DNA of 64,000 nucleotides from Desulfuribacillus stibiiarsenatis (GCF_001742305.1 NZ_MJAT01000005.1:27786-91785); one strand, 5' to 3'; positions 10,019-18,978 are shown, counted from the stretch's first letter. Made by a program: numbers and translations. Notes: generated by a model from the sequence alone, not told the origin.

Positions 10019-10053
10019 CAACCATTGTCAAAGAAGATATAGGAAGAAACACT

Positions 10054-10094
10054 AAGACATAGAAGAAGTATGGAATAATGAAGACATAGAAGAA
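10054..10094 (+). repeat. Short direct repeat between ispF and gltX
   Basis: The 14-mer AAGACATAGAAGAA occurs at 10054-10067 and again at 10081-10094, inside a purine-rich stretch. It ends about 10 bases before the gltX ribosome binding site. No T-box features are present here. Confidence 0.6.
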
Positions 10095-10118
10095 ACATTA
10101 AATATTGGAGGCTATTCT

Positions 10119-11573
10119 ATGAAAGAGACAAGAGTGCGTTTTGCTCCTAGTCCTACAGGACACTTACATATCGGTGGTGCAAGATCTGCACTATTTAATT
10201 GGCTTTATGCGAAGAAACATAATGGCAAATTTATTCTTCGCTTTGAGGATACGGATCAAAATAGAAATGTCGATCAAGCAGAACAAAAGATGATGGATAG
10301 CCTTTCGTGGCTAGGCTTGACTTGGGATGAAGGACCAGGGGTAGGAGGGCCGAATGGGCCGTATCGTTCATCGGAGCGACTCCATCTATACCAACCATAC
10401 ATCGACCAATTACTGGGGAAAGGCATAGCGTATCGCTGCTATTGCACCCCAGAAGAGTTGGAGCAAGAACGTGAGACTTTAATGGCGAGCGGACAAACGC
10501 CTCGGTACTTAGGCAAGTGCCGTAAGCTATCGGAAGCTGATGAGGCACAGTGCGTGGCGGAAGGAAGAAAGCCTGTAATCCGTTTTCGAGTTCCTGGGAA
10601 CGAAACAATTGTCATCCACGATCAAGTACGTGGGCGAGTAACATTTGATAGTGAGGGCATCGGAGATTTTGTCATAATTAAGTCCGATGGTATGCCAACA
10701 TATAACTTGGCCGTTACCATCGACGATTATTTAATGGGAATTACGGATGTGATTCGTGGGGAAGAACATTTGTCCAATACCCCTCGACAAGTTCTGATTT
10801 ATCAAGCATTAGGGTTTGATACCCCGACTTTTGCACATGTTTCTCTGATCTTAGGAAAAGATCGTCAAAAAATGAGTAAGCGAGACGAGACGGTTATACA
10901 ATTCGTAGAGCAGTATAGAGATTTAGGTTTCTTGCCTGAAGCGCTTAACAATTTCCTAGCACTATTAGGTTGGTCTCCAGAAGGGGAGAGAGAAATCTTT
11001 TCACTAGAAGAATTGGCGCAAGAATTCAGCTTGGACCGCGTAGCGAAGAATCCAGCAGTCTTTGACCCTGAGAAACTCAATTGGATGAATAATCATTATC
11101 TGAAACAAGCAGATATTCAAGTCGTAACACAATTATCGATTCCTCACTTACAAAAGGCTGGATACATCGGCGAAGAAGTGACAGAGGAGAAAATGCATTG
11201 GATTCGGGCGCTTGTTGCGTTATATGTGGAGCGTATGGACTCGCCTGCGCAGCTTCCGCAACTGGTGAATCTGTTCTTTGAGCAAGAAGTAGTATTTGCA
11301 GAAGGGGCAGATGAAGTTCTTCGTGAGGAAAACGTCCCTGCGGTATTGGGTGAATTCATTAACCAACTACAGGAAGTTTCTGAGTTCTCTCCTGAGACAA
11401 TTCAAAGCGCATTAAAAGCAGTGCAAAAGCAAACGGGATACAAAGGGAAACAATTATTCATGCCAGTGCGTGTTGCTACTACAGGTGTAATTCATGGTCC
11501 TGATTTAAATCAATCGCTTTGGCTGCTTGGGAAAAATCGTGTGATTGAGCGTTTGCAGGCGCACTTGTCTTAG
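10119..11573 (+). CDS. gltX: Glutamyl-tRNA synthetase
   Basis: The 484-residue class I synthetase carries the HIGH-type motif HIGGARSALFNWL near the N-terminus and the KMSKRD motif near residue 248. The C-terminal anticodon-binding helical domain is complete. It charges tRNA-Glu; in Firmicutes lacking GlnRS it also mischarges tRNA-Gln for GatCAB, but no gat genes lie here. The ATG follows a TTGGAGG site. It stands between ispF and the cysteine T-box, as in B. subtilis. Confidence 0.97.
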   Translation: MKETRVRFAPSPTGHLHIGGARSALFNWLYAKKHNGKFILRFEDTDQNRNVDQAEQKMMDSLSWLGLTWDEGPGVGGPNGPYRSSERLHLYQPYIDQLLGKGIAYRCYCTPEELEQERETLMASGQTPRYLGKCRKLSEADEAQCVAEGRKPVIRFRVPGNETIVIHDQVRGRVTFDSEGIGDFVIIKSDGMPTYNLAVTIDDYLMGITDVIRGEEHLSNTPRQVLIYQALGFDTPTFAHVSLILGKDRQKMSKRDETVIQFVEQYRDLGFLPEALNNFLALLGWSPEGEREIFSLEELAQEFSLDRVAKNPAVFDPEKLNWMNNHYLKQADIQVVTQLSIPHLQKAGYIGEEVTEEKMHWIRALVALYVERMDSPAQLPQLVNLFFEQEVVFAEGADEVLREENVPAVLGEFINQLQEVSEFSPETIQSALKAVQKQTGYKGKQLFMPVRVATTGVIHGPDLNQSLWLLGKNRVIERLQAHLS

Positions 11574-11589
11574 TTGCAAAATCAACCGA

Positions 11590-11840
11590 CCTATGATATA
11601 AAAAGGATTAATAGAATACGACAAGGCTACGATAAGGAAAGTAAAAAACGGAGCATTACAGAGAGTGGGCAAACAGCTGAAATTGCTTACATGTTGAAGT
11701 TTTTGAAAATGCACCTTGGAGCCGTGCAGAATGATTCTGCAACGGGGAAACCCGTTATTCGTTTGAGTGATGCAAAGGACTTTGCATAATCAGAGTGGAA
11801 CCACGAGAAATCGTCTCTGTTTTTAGAGATGGTTTCTTTT
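11590..11840 (+). ncRNA. T-box riboswitch, cysteine type, upstream of cysE-cysS
   Basis: This leader has the ordered parts of a T-box. The AGAGAG element and GCTGAAA of stem I come first. A specifier-loop segment GAAAATGCACC follows, with TGC (Cys) at 11710-11712. Next are perfect hairpins GCAGAA-tga-TTCTGC and AACGGG-gaaa-CCCGTT, the T-box core AGAGTGGAACCACG near 11792-11805, and a terminator. Uncharged tRNA-Cys should pair with TGC and stabilise the antiterminator, turning on cysE and cysS. The Cys specifier fits the genes downstream. The short frame 11574-11789 across this RNA is not a gene. Confidence 0.88.
11807..11838 (+). terminator. Conditional terminator of the cysteine T-box
   Basis: GAAATCGTCTCT and AGAGATGGTTTC form a 12-bp stem with two G-U pairs, followed by six T. 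The preceding T-box core competes for its 5' arm, which is the expected switch geometry. Confidence 0.85.
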
Positions 11841-11950
11841 TTATATTTATAGGAAACTAGTGAAATGATAATCCGTTCTCTTGGTAGGAGGATTTGCGAA
11901 ACGGGTTTATCGATAGATAGAAGTAATATTTCGGATGGGGTGAAGTAGTA

Positions 11951-12604
11951 ATGTTTAAAGGATTAAAATCAGACATAGATGCAGTATTCGAGAGAGATCC
12001 AGCAGCGAGGAATATTTTTGAAGTGGTGACTTGTTACTCCGGATTGCATGCCATCTGGTTTTATAGACTTTCGCATAAACTATATAAGAATAATTGGTAT
12101 GTGACAGCCAGAATCATATCGCAAATTAGTAGATGGCTTACGGGCATAGAAATCCATCCAGGGGCAACAATCGGGAAGCGCTTATTTATTGACCACGGCA
12201 TGGGAGTGGTTATCGGGGAAACGGCAGAGATAGGTGATGACGTTACCTTGTATCAAGGTGTCACTTTAGGTGGTACAGGGAAAGAAAAAGGAAAACGCCA
12301 TCCGACAGTGAAAAATGGTGCGTTAATTGCTACTGGTGCGAAAGTGTTGGGGTCTATTACGATTGGCGAGAATGCGAAAGTAGGTGCGGGGTCAGTGGTT
12401 CTCCGTGATGTACCAGATAACTCTACTGTAGTTGGGATTCCGGGAAGAATTGTTATCCAAAATGGGGAACGTGTAAGGACGGAACTTGACCACGTCAACC
12501 TCCCAGACCCAATCGCGAATATGGTCTGTGATATGCAGAGACAGATTGCGATTTTGAAGAATGAAATCGATGAGTTGAAAGGAATGATGAGAGATGACGA
12601 TTAA
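11951..12604 (+). CDS. cysE: Serine O-acetyltransferase
   Basis: The 217-residue protein has the N-terminal helical cap and the left-handed beta-helix hexapeptide repeats ([34 protein letters not shown]) of CysE. It makes O-acetylserine from serine and acetyl-CoA, the first committed step of cysteine synthesis. It lies after the cysteine T-box and overlaps cysS by 11 bases, so synthesis of cysteine and charging of tRNA-Cys share one control. A GGGGTGAAG site supports the ATG. Confidence 0.96.
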   Translation: MFKGLKSDIDAVFERDPAARNIFEVVTCYSGLHAIWFYRLSHKLYKNNWYVTARIISQISRWLTGIEIHPGATIGKRLFIDHGMGVVIGETAEIGDDVTLYQGVTLGGTGKEKGKRHPTVKNGALIATGAKVLGSITIGENAKVGAGSVVLRDVPDNSTVVGIPGRIVIQNGERVRTELDHVNLPDPIANMVCDMQRQIAILKNEIDELKGMMRDDD

Positions 12605-14000
12605 GTTATATAATACCCTGTCTCGCAAAAAAGAAGAGTTAAAGACTGTTGAGCCTGGAAAAGTTAAGATGTACGTTTGCGGGCCTACGGTCTACAATTA
12701 TATTCACATTGGAAATGCGAGAGCGTTTACTATGTTCGATGTCGTACGTAGTTACCTTGAATATCGCGGATATGACGTGACATATATTCAGAATTTTACC
12801 GATGTGGATGATAAGTTAATTAACCGTGCACAAGAAGAAGGGACTACCGTAGATGAGGTAGCGACGAAGTACATAGATGCGTACTATGCTGACGCCGATG
12901 CGATGGGGGTCAAGCGTGCAGATGTCCATCCTAGGGTTACGGATCATATTCAAGAAATCATAGAGTTTGTTCAAGGGTTGATTGAGAAAGGCTTTGCTTA
13001 CGTAACACAAGGGGACGTGTATTTTGATACACAGGCATATCATCAATATGGCAAGCTTTCGCAGCAAGACTTAGATGAGTTGCAATCGGGAGCAAGGGTC
13101 GAAGTGGATGTACGGAAGAAGAACCCGCTTGATTTCGCTCTATGGAAAAGCATCAAACCGGGAGAAATTTTTTGGGAGAGTCCGTGGGGAAAAGGTAGAC
13201 CTGGATGGCACATTGAGTGTTCGGCAATGGTAAAGAAATATTTAGGCGAAACGATTGATATCCATGCTGGCGGACAGGATTTAGTATTTCCGCATCATGA
13301 GAACGAAGTAGCTCAAAGTGAAGCGTTAAATGGTAAGCCTTTCGCGAACTATTGGATACATAATGGGTATATTAATATCGAGAACAAGAAAATGTCTAAA
13401 TCCTTAGGCAATGTGATGACGGTACATGAGTTGCGCAAACTGCACAGTCCAGAGATTTTACGCTTCTTCTTATTGTCAGCGCATTACAGAAGCCCGATTA
13501 ACTTTAGTGAAGAACTGTTAGAGCAAGCGGCAAACGGTTTAGACAGACTACGGACTACTTATCAGAATCTTTCCCATCGACTAGACACTTCTATGGATAT
13601 TGGAATTGACATTGAGTCTACAGTGAAACAGTTAGAGGGTATGAAAGAGAAATTCGAAGCATCTATGGACGATGATTTTAATACATCTGAAGCCCTTGCT
13701 GTAGTATTTGATATTGCTCGAGATGCCAATGTTTACCTAAGGAATGAAACGACGGACGAGAGAATCTTAAAATTGTATCTAGAAGCTATGGAATCAATGT
13801 TAAAAGTGTTCCGCATTTCCGTTAAACAAGCAGATACAGAGATGGAAGCCGATATCGAGGCATTAATTGAAGAGCGTCAAACGGCGAGAAAGAATAAAGA
13901 TTTTAAACGATCAGATGAAATCCGCGATCAACTCTTAGAACAAGGCATTATCTTAGAAGATACACCACAAGGAGTGCGCTGGAAGCGAAAACGCTCTTAG
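12594..14000 (+). CDS. cysS: Cysteinyl-tRNA synthetase
   Basis: The 468-residue class I enzyme shows [15 protein letters not shown] with the zinc cysteine and HIGH-type motif, the KMSKS loop, and the GWHIECSAM and HHENE segments that bind zinc and cysteine. It charges tRNA-Cys. The ATG lies inside the end of cysE and is preceded by GGAATGATGAGAG. It is the second gene under the cysteine T-box. Confidence 0.97.
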   Translation: MTIKLYNTLSRKKEELKTVEPGKVKMYVCGPTVYNYIHIGNARAFTMFDVVRSYLEYRGYDVTYIQNFTDVDDKLINRAQEEGTTVDEVATKYIDAYYADADAMGVKRADVHPRVTDHIQEIIEFVQGLIEKGFAYVTQGDVYFDTQAYHQYGKLSQQDLDELQSGARVEVDVRKKNPLDFALWKSIKPGEIFWESPWGKGRPGWHIECSAMVKKYLGETIDIHAGGQDLVFPHHENEVAQSEALNGKPFANYWIHNGYINIENKKMSKSLGNVMTVHELRKLHSPEILRFFLLSAHYRSPINFSEELLEQAANGLDRLRTTYQNLSHRLDTSMDIGIDIESTVKQLEGMKEKFEASMDDDFNTSEALAVVFDIARDANVYLRNETTDERILKLYLEAMESMLKVFRISVKQADTEMEADIEALIEERQTARKNKDFKRSDEIRDQLLEQGIILEDTPQGVRWKRKRS

Positions 14001-14027
14001 AGGTTTGTCGCTAGAAAGGTGATAGAT

Positions 14028-14432
14028 TTGCAAAAACCAAACTATAAAGAACTATCAAGCTTAGCGCTTGCCTATATTGGAGATGCCATATATGAAGTCA
14101 TGGTGCGTCAGCAATTATTGAATCAAGGGATTGCTAAAGTGCAATATTTGCATAAAGAAGCGACGAAATATGTAAGTGCGAGAAGCCAATCGCAATTTAT
14201 ACAAATGCTCATGGATCAACTGACGGAAGAAGAACGGAATATCGTCATGCGTGGTCGTAATACGAAGTCCTATACTACGGCAAAGAATGCAACAGTACTA
14301 GAGTATCGCCACAGTACCGCATTTGAATGCTTGGTGGGATATTTATATTTAACAGATCAGAACGAAAGATTAGAATCGATATTTCTACAAATTGTAGATT
14401 TTGTATCAGCACAGAAGAAAGAAAAGAAATAA
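14028..14432 (+). CDS. mrnC: Mini-ribonuclease III
   Basis: The 134-residue protein is a stand-alone RNase III catalytic domain without a dsRNA-binding domain: ALAYIGDAIYEVMVR near the start is the signature with the catalytic Asp, and RGRNTKS with STAFECLVGYLYL completes the site. In B. subtilis this enzyme matures 23S rRNA ends. I place the start at TTG 14028, six bases after AGAAAGGTG; an alternative GTG at 14019 adds three residues but has a poor ribosome site. Confidence 0.9.
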   Translation: MQKPNYKELSSLALAYIGDAIYEVMVRQQLLNQGIAKVQYLHKEATKYVSARSQSQFIQMLMDQLTEEERNIVMRGRNTKSYTTAKNATVLEYRHSTAFECLVGYLYLTDQNERLESIFLQIVDFVSAQKKEKK

Positions 14433-14472
14433 AAGAAATAGTATGATTCAATAAATCTTAGGGGGAAAAGTT

Positions 14473-15120
14473 ATGAAAATACAGTTGATCAACAAAACTC
14501 CGGACTTTTTACGAACAATTTGGACGGCAGCCCGTACATGCTACAGCGCCCAAACGCCTTTGCAGCTATGGAATTCTGAAGTTTCTAGAGAAGAGATGCT
14601 ACGTCTTGCGAGCAGGATTATTGATTCACAGCACCATAGTGTTGTTGAACATTGTAGTGTAACCTATGCGATAGAAGAGATTAGCCGCACGTTATTGGCG
14701 CAATATAGCCGTCATCGCATTGGTATCAGCCTGTCTGTCCAATCCCAGCGCTATGTTACAGAGCTTTCGGAAAAGAATGATGGCTTATTCGATATCGTTA
14801 TGCCTCCTAAAGTTACAAACAATGAGGAAGCCACCAAAGAATACTTAAGAATCTGTCAAGAAATACAAGATTCCTACGACCGTTTAATTTCTCTTGGAAT
14901 CCCAAAAGAAGATGCTCGCTTCGTGTTACCTGGCGGTGCTGGCACGAATATGGTCACTACGCTAAACCTTAGAGCGCTCTTTGATTTATATAGAAAGCGC
15001 TGCATAACGAAAGGTGCACAATGGGAGATTAAAGACATGGTTCAGGTAATGGTAGATCAACTTCTTGAACAAGAGCCATGGTTAGAACAATTCTTTGCAA
15101 AAGAGGGATCGAATGAATAG
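14473..15120 (+). CDS. thyX: Flavin-dependent thymidylate synthase ThyX
   Basis: The 215-residue protein has the ThyX hallmark: R80-H81-R82 followed by SQRYV. It methylates dUMP using methylene-folate and FADH2. The gap between RHR and the conserved Ser is eight residues, one more than the classical RHRX7S pattern. HHSVVEH upstream and LPGGAGTNMVTTLNLRAL downstream are also as expected. The gene sits between mrnC and rlmB, where B. subtilis has no thymidylate synthase, and its end overlaps rlmB by 8 bases. Confidence 0.95.
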   Translation: MKIQLINKTPDFLRTIWTAARTCYSAQTPLQLWNSEVSREEMLRLASRIIDSQHHSVVEHCSVTYAIEEISRTLLAQYSRHRIGISLSVQSQRYVTELSEKNDGLFDIVMPPKVTNNEEATKEYLRICQEIQDSYDRLISLGIPKEDARFVLPGGAGTNMVTTLNLRALFDLYRKRCITKGAQWEIKDMVQVMVDQLLEQEPWLEQFFAKEGSNE

Positions 15121-16024
15121 GGATCGCCCAATGAACCCAAAAAATAGACAAGCGAATCATCCAAATTCCAAGAATAAACCGTCAGAGCAGATGAAGCAGA
15201 CGAAACAAAAACACACGGAAAAAATAAAAAACAAATTGCCTGAGAATCTACGAAATCAGGAACACCAAATACAAGAACAACGAACAGAAGAAGAAACGGA
15301 ATTCATGCAAATCGAAGGCAAAAATCCAATTATTGAGGCACTGCGTGCTGGCCAACAGATGGACAAGATTCTAATTGCCGAAGGGCTTCATCAAATAGAT
15401 GAAATCAAACAATTAGCGTCGGAGCGTGGAGTCAAATATCAATTTGTCACAAGACAGAAGATTGAACAAATTGCTACGACGAAAGTGAACCAAGGGCTTA
15501 TCGCATTTGTAGCTCATGCTCAATATATCGAGATGGATCAATGGTTAGATAGTTTGGATATGTCTAAGAACCCGGTAGTAGTTATGCTGGCGGAATTACA
15601 GGATCCTCATAATGTGGGTTCGATTATACGTTCGGCAGAAGCATCAGGAGTAGCGGGTGTGGTAATTGCGAAGCATCGATCGGTAGGGATAACTGCCACG
15701 GTAGCGAAATCTTCGGCTGGCGCTGTAGCGCATATGCCAATTATCCGTGTTACGAATCTGGCACAATCCTTGGAAGAGATGAAAGCGCGCGGATTTTGGG
15801 TTGTAGGTACAGATGCCAAAGCAGACAAGCACTACTATGACATACAATATAATATGCCAACCGTTTTAATTATTGGCAGTGAAGGTAAGGGTATGGGTCC
15901 TTTACTGGAGAAGAAGTGTGATTATTTGACGAAGATACCGATGCTTGGTAACGTAACTTCTCTAAATGCTTCGGTAGCTGCAGGTATCATGCTATTTGAA
16001 ATAGTGAAACAGCGACTACGATAG
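15113..16024 (+). CDS. rlmB: 23S rRNA (guanosine-2'-O)-methyltransferase RlmB with long basic N-terminal extension
   Basis: The 303-residue SpoU-family protein has the substrate-binding domain (from IEGKNPIIEALRAG, about residue 66) and the knotted SPOUT domain with DPHNVGSIIRSAEASG, GSEGKGM and NASVAAGIMLFE. It methylates G2251 of 23S rRNA. About 65 residues precede the usual start, rich in Lys, Gln, Asn and Glu and probably disordered. I chose ATG 15113, overlapping thyX, because GAGGGATCG precedes it; the internal ATG at 15305 has no good ribosome site. Confidence 0.93.
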   Translation: MNRDRPMNPKNRQANHPNSKNKPSEQMKQTKQKHTEKIKNKLPENLRNQEHQIQEQRTEEETEFMQIEGKNPIIEALRAGQQMDKILIAEGLHQIDEIKQLASERGVKYQFVTRQKIEQIATTKVNQGLIAFVAHAQYIEMDQWLDSLDMSKNPVVVMLAELQDPHNVGSIIRSAEASGVAGVVIAKHRSVGITATVAKSSAGAVAHMPIIRVTNLAQSLEEMKARGFWVVGTDAKADKHYYDIQYNMPTVLIIGSEGKGMGPLLEKKCDYLTKIPMLGNVTSLNASVAAGIMLFEIVKQRLR

Positions 16025-16038
16025 AAAGATGTGACTTC

Positions 16039-16548
16039 ATGGAGATTCTAGTAGTAGATGGGTATAATGTAATCGGTGCCTCAATAGAATTGTCAGAACT
16101 TAAAGAGGTAAGCCTTGAGGAATCGAGGAACAGGTTACAAGAGGACCTTATGGAATATAGTGCATATACGGGTAGGAAAGTAATTCTTGTTTATGATGCC
16201 CATCTTACCAAAGGGACTACTAGTAAGACTACAATGAATAATATCGAGGTGCATTTCACGAATGAAGGGAAAACGGCTGACGAATATATAGAAAAGCTTG
16301 TTGCGGGCCTAATAAAGCCAAAAAGCAATACAAAAGTGTATGTAGCTACGTCCGATCTATTAGAACAGCGTTTGGTGTTTGGGCTAGGTGCACTGCGCGT
16401 ATCGTCTCGTGAACTATTAATAGAAATCAAGATGATGAAAGACCAAATATCAAACGACATCCATCGACATAGTGCAGTTTCGCCGCGAATGAATCGACGA
16501 ATAAATCCAGAAATCGCTAAAATTTTTGAAAGTTGGCGTAGGCAATAA
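16039..16548 (+). CDS. yacP: NYN domain putative RNA nuclease YacP (Rae1-like)
   Basis: The 169-residue protein opens with ILVVDGYNVIGA, the acidic motif of NYN/PIN-like nucleases, and carries TADEYIEKLV and VATSDLLEQ, which supply the further conserved Asp residues. In B. subtilis the homologue Rae1 cleaves mRNA in the ribosomal A site. Position between rlmB and sigH is the same as in B. subtilis. The ATG follows GAAAGATGTGA. Confidence 0.9.
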   Translation: MEILVVDGYNVIGASIELSELKEVSLEESRNRLQEDLMEYSAYTGRKVILVYDAHLTKGTTSKTTMNNIEVHFTNEGKTADEYIEKLVAGLIKPKSNTKVYVATSDLLEQRLVFGLGALRVSSRELLIEIKMMKDQISNDIHRHSAVSPRMNRRINPEIAKIFESWRRQ

Positions 16549-16566
16549 ATTGGAAGTGGATAGAAG

Positions 16567-16596
16567 TTGACGTAATTTGGCGACATAATGTATAAT
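16567..16596 (+). promoter_or_regulatory. Sigma-A type promoter of sigH
   Basis: TTGACG (16567-16572), 18-base spacer, perfect TATAAT (16591-16596), ending about 30 bases before the sigH start. Confidence 0.75.
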
Positions 16597-16628
16597 TATC
16601 CTAGCTATGTTCATGGAGGGGATTCATT

Positions 16629-17288
16629 TTGGTAGTTAACACGAAACTTAACAACATAACAACTACCCTTCATGTAATGGAAGATGAGGATTTGTTAACG
16701 AATATTCATAAAGGCGATGAAATTGCTTTAGAATATTTAATCAATAAGTATAAGAATTTTGTTCGTGCGAAAGCAAGGTCATACTTTCTTATTGGTGCAG
16801 ACCGCGAAGATATTATCCAAGAAGGGATGATTGGCCTTTATAAATCGATTCGCGATTTTAAAGGGGATAAGCTTTCTTCGTTTAAGGCTTTTGCCGAATT
16901 GTGCATTACTCGACAAATTATTACAGCCATTAAAACAGCGACAAGACAAAAACATATCCCACTAAACTCTTACATTTCATTAGACAAGCCTATATATGAT
17001 GAAGATTCCGATCGAACGTTATTGGACGTGATTTGTGGAACGAAAGTAACAGACCCTGAAGAGCTCATTATTAACCAAGAAGAATTTGACGATATTGAAA
17101 TTAAGATGGCTGAGATATTGAGCGACCTTGAGCGAAAAGTGTTGATGCTATATCTGGATGGCCGTTCTTATCAAGAAATAGCCGTCGATTTAGATCGCCA
17201 TGTGAAATCGATAGATAATGCCTTACAAAGGGTAAAGCGGAAATTAGAGAAGTACCTGGAAGATCGAGACTTGCCCATTGAAATATAG
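16629..17288 (+). CDS. sigH: RNA polymerase sigma-H factor
   Basis: The 219-residue sigma-70 family protein has region 2 (LINKYKNFVRAKARSYFLIGADREDIIQEGMIG is the core-binding part) and a C-terminal region 4 helix-turn-helix (YLDGRSYQEIAVDLDRHVKSIDNALQRVKRKL). Sigma-H drives early stationary-phase and sporulation genes such as spo0A and spoIIA. The start is TTG at 16629, after GGAGGGG with a 9-base spacing. Own promoter upstream and strong terminator downstream indicate a monocistronic unit. Confidence 0.95.
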   Translation: MVVNTKLNNITTTLHVMEDEDLLTNIHKGDEIALEYLINKYKNFVRAKARSYFLIGADREDIIQEGMIGLYKSIRDFKGDKLSSFKAFAELCITRQIITAIKTATRQKHIPLNSYISLDKPIYDEDSDRTLLDVICGTKVTDPEELIINQEEFDDIEIKMAEILSDLERKVLMLYLDGRSYQEIAVDLDRHVKSIDNALQRVKRKLEKYLEDRDLPIEI

Positions 17289-17290
17289 TG

Positions 17291-17341
17291 AAACATAAAT
17301 GGGGCCCTGAAGGGCTCCATTTATGTTTGCATAGATTTTTT
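17291..17341 (+). terminator. Strong terminator after sigH
   Basis: A 17-bp stem (17291-17307 with 17312-17328, one G-U pair) with loop TGAA starts two bases after the sigH stop; the T run follows after a seven-base gap. Confidence 0.85.
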
Positions 17342-17361
17342 CTTGAAAAAAAGGAACTTTA

Positions 17362-17390
17362 TTGACATTGGATTCTGTTTGTGATAAATT
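17362..17390 (+). promoter_or_regulatory. Promoter of rpmG-secE-nusG
   Basis: Perfect TTGACA (17362-17367), 17-base spacer, TAAATT (17385-17390) preceded by TG (extended -10). Confidence 0.75.
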
Positions 17391-17457
17391 ACTTTAGGTA
17401 ACCGTGAGAAAATAGGATTCTTGCGACATAGATATTTTGACTCTAGGAGGTGTTCCC

Positions 17458-17607
17458 GTGCGCGTAATCGTTACTTTGGCTTGCACAGAATGCAAAAGAC
17501 GTAACTACTCATCTAAGAAAAACAAGAAAAACAACCCAGATCGTATCGAATTCAAGAAGTACTGCCCTTACTGTAATTCACACACATCACACAAAGAAAC
17601 TCGTTAA
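17458..17607 (+). CDS. rpmG: 50S ribosomal protein L33 (zinc type)
   Basis: The 49-residue protein starts at GTG 17458 after a full AGGAGGTG site and ends in TAA. It keeps both zinc pairs, C9-x2-C12 and C36-x2-C39, so it is the zinc-binding L33 type rather than the zinc-free paralogue. It is the first gene of the L33-SecE-NusG group. Confidence 0.95.
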   Translation: MRVIVTLACTECKRRNYSSKKNKKNNPDRIEFKKYCPYCNSHTSHKETR

Positions 17608-17642
17608 TACCTGGTAGTCGCACGCGGAAAGAAGGTGTTGAA

Positions 17643-17852
17643 ATGTCATTTGTTGAAAAAATCAGAGGTGGTTTAACAAGCACCAAAGAGTTTATTGTCG
17701 AAGGATGGCATGAACTGAAAAAGGTTCGTTGGCCAAACCGCAAGGAACTTAAGGGTTATACGGCTGTAGTACTGAGTGTAGTTGTCGGTATTACTTTGTA
17801 TTTCTATGTGTTTGATTTGGCGTTGAAATACGTGTTGAACTTATTCTTTTAA
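17643..17852 (+). CDS. secE: Preprotein translocase subunit SecE
   Basis: The 69-residue protein has the short Gram-positive form: an amphipathic helix with ELKKVRWPNRKEL (the conserved SecE signature) followed by one membrane helix. It clamps SecY in the SecYEG channel. It lies between rpmG and nusG with short spacers and a GAAAGAAGGTGTTGAA ribosome site, in the standard order. Confidence 0.96.
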   Translation: MSFVEKIRGGLTSTKEFIVEGWHELKKVRWPNRKELKGYTAVVLSVVVGITLYFYVFDLALKYVLNLFF

Positions 17853-17887
17853 AGTTGAGTTGGTTGGGAGGGTAATATTCCAAAATC

Positions 17888-18421
17888 ATGGAAAAACACT
17901 GGTATGTAGTTCATACCTATTCAGGGTATGAAAATAAAGTTAAGGCGAATCTGGAAAAGCGCGTGGAATCTATGAATATGTTAGATAAGATTTTTCGCGT
18001 GCTAGTACCGATGGAAGAAACATCTGAAACTAAAAACGGAAAAAAGAAAATCGTCATGAAAAAAGTGTTTCCAGGGTATGTACTTGTGGAAATGGTTATG
18101 ACTGACGATTCTTGGTATGTCGTTAGAAACACACCGGGCGTGACTGGTTTTGTTGGTTCTTCAGGTTCAGGTTCTAAGCCTAGCCCGCTCCAACCTGACG
18201 AAGTTAAAAGACTCCTCAAGAAAATGGGCGTAGAGGTAACTAGGGTAAACATTGACTTTAGTGTAAAGGAAAATGTTCGAGTTACAGAAGGTCCGTTTAA
18301 TGATTTTGTTGGAATCGTCGAGGAAATTAATCACGAAAAAGGGAAGCTAAAAGTTTTAGTTTCTATGTTTGGTAGAGAGACCCCAGTTGAGCTTGATTTT
18401 ACTCAAGTGGAAAAAATATAG
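17888..18421 (+). CDS. nusG: Transcription elongation factor NusG
   Basis: The 177-residue protein has the NGN domain (KHWYVVHTYSGYENKVK, then VFPGYVLVEM and VVRNTPGVTGFVG) and a C-terminal KOW domain (VTEGPFNDFVGIVEEIN). NusG binds RNA polymerase and affects pausing and termination and, in Bacillales, sequence-specific pausing. A GGGAGGGTAAT site precedes the ATG. Confidence 0.98.
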   Translation: MEKHWYVVHTYSGYENKVKANLEKRVESMNMLDKIFRVLVPMEETSETKNGKKKIVMKKVFPGYVLVEMVMTDDSWYVVRNTPGVTGFVGSSGSGSKPSPLQPDEVKRLLKKMGVEVTRVNIDFSVKENVRVTEGPFNDFVGIVEEINHEKGKLKVLVSMFGRETPVELDFTQVEKI

Positions 18422-18460
18422 GTTTCTAGTGTAAGGCTATGGTTTGCATAGGCTTTTCAA

Positions 18461-18487
18461 GTGGGAGGGAATCATCCCGTATACCAC
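18461..18487 (+). promoter_or_regulatory. Candidate ribosomal protein L1 binding hairpin before rplK
   Basis: The 27-base element has outer stem GTGG/CCAC, an asymmetric inner loop (GA opposite GTATA), inner stem GGGA/TCCC and loop ATCA. A copy with the same outer stem, GA and ATCA loop but a different inner stem precedes rplA. L1-type autoregulatory sites are widespread in bacterial rplKA mRNAs; that L1 binds here is inferred. Confidence 0.55.
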
Positions 18488-18512
18488 ATATTGGACAAGG
18501 AGGTGTATTGAT

Positions 18513-18938
18513 ATGGCTAAAAAAGTCATTAAGGTGATAAAGCTTCAAATTCCTGCTGGTAAAGCAAATCCAGCGCCACCAGTTGGTCCTGCATTAGGTC
18601 AAGCGGGTGTTAACATCATGGGATTCTGTAAAGAATTCAATGCTCGTACAGCGGAACAAGTGGGTTTAATTATCCCAGTTGAAATCACAGTTTACGAGGA
18701 TCGTTCATTTATCTTCATCACGAAGACTCCACCAGCAGCAGTTCTATTAAAGAAGGCAGCAGGTATCGAGTCTGGTTCAGGAGAGCCTAACAAGAAGAAG
18801 GTTGCTACTGTAAATAGAGATAAAGTTCGTCAAATCGCTGAAGAAAAAATGGAAGACTTAAATGCAGCAAGTGTTGAAGCTGCTATGCGCATGATTGAAG
18901 GTACTGCTCGCAGTATGGGTATCGTGATAGAAGGTTAG
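18513..18938 (+). CDS. rplK: 50S ribosomal protein L11
   Basis: The 141-residue protein has the L11 hallmarks: [27 protein letters not shown] at the N-terminus and the RNA-binding C-terminal domain ending in [10 protein letters not shown]. It binds the GTPase centre of 23S rRNA and is needed for RelA control. I use ATG 18513, which follows AAGGAGGTG; an upstream in-frame codon at 18444 would extend over the hairpin and is not credible. Confidence 0.98.
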   Translation: MAKKVIKVIKLQIPAGKANPAPPVGPALGQAGVNIMGFCKEFNARTAEQVGLIIPVEITVYEDRSFIFITKTPPAAVLLKKAAGIESGSGEPNKKKVATVNRDKVRQIAEEKMEDLNAASVEAAMRMIEGTARSMGIVIEG

Positions 18939-18978
18939 TCAACAGATATGGGTTGGTGCTTAGCGCCAGCCCTCGTTA

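Noticed and set aside
10019..10118. T-box or riboswitch before gltX
   Set aside because: No specifier, T-box core or terminator is present; only a 14-base direct repeat in a purine-rich stretch.
11574..11789. 71-residue open frame between gltX and cysE
   Set aside because: It coincides with the T-box RNA stems and specifier and has no ribosome site; the sequence constraint is RNA structure.
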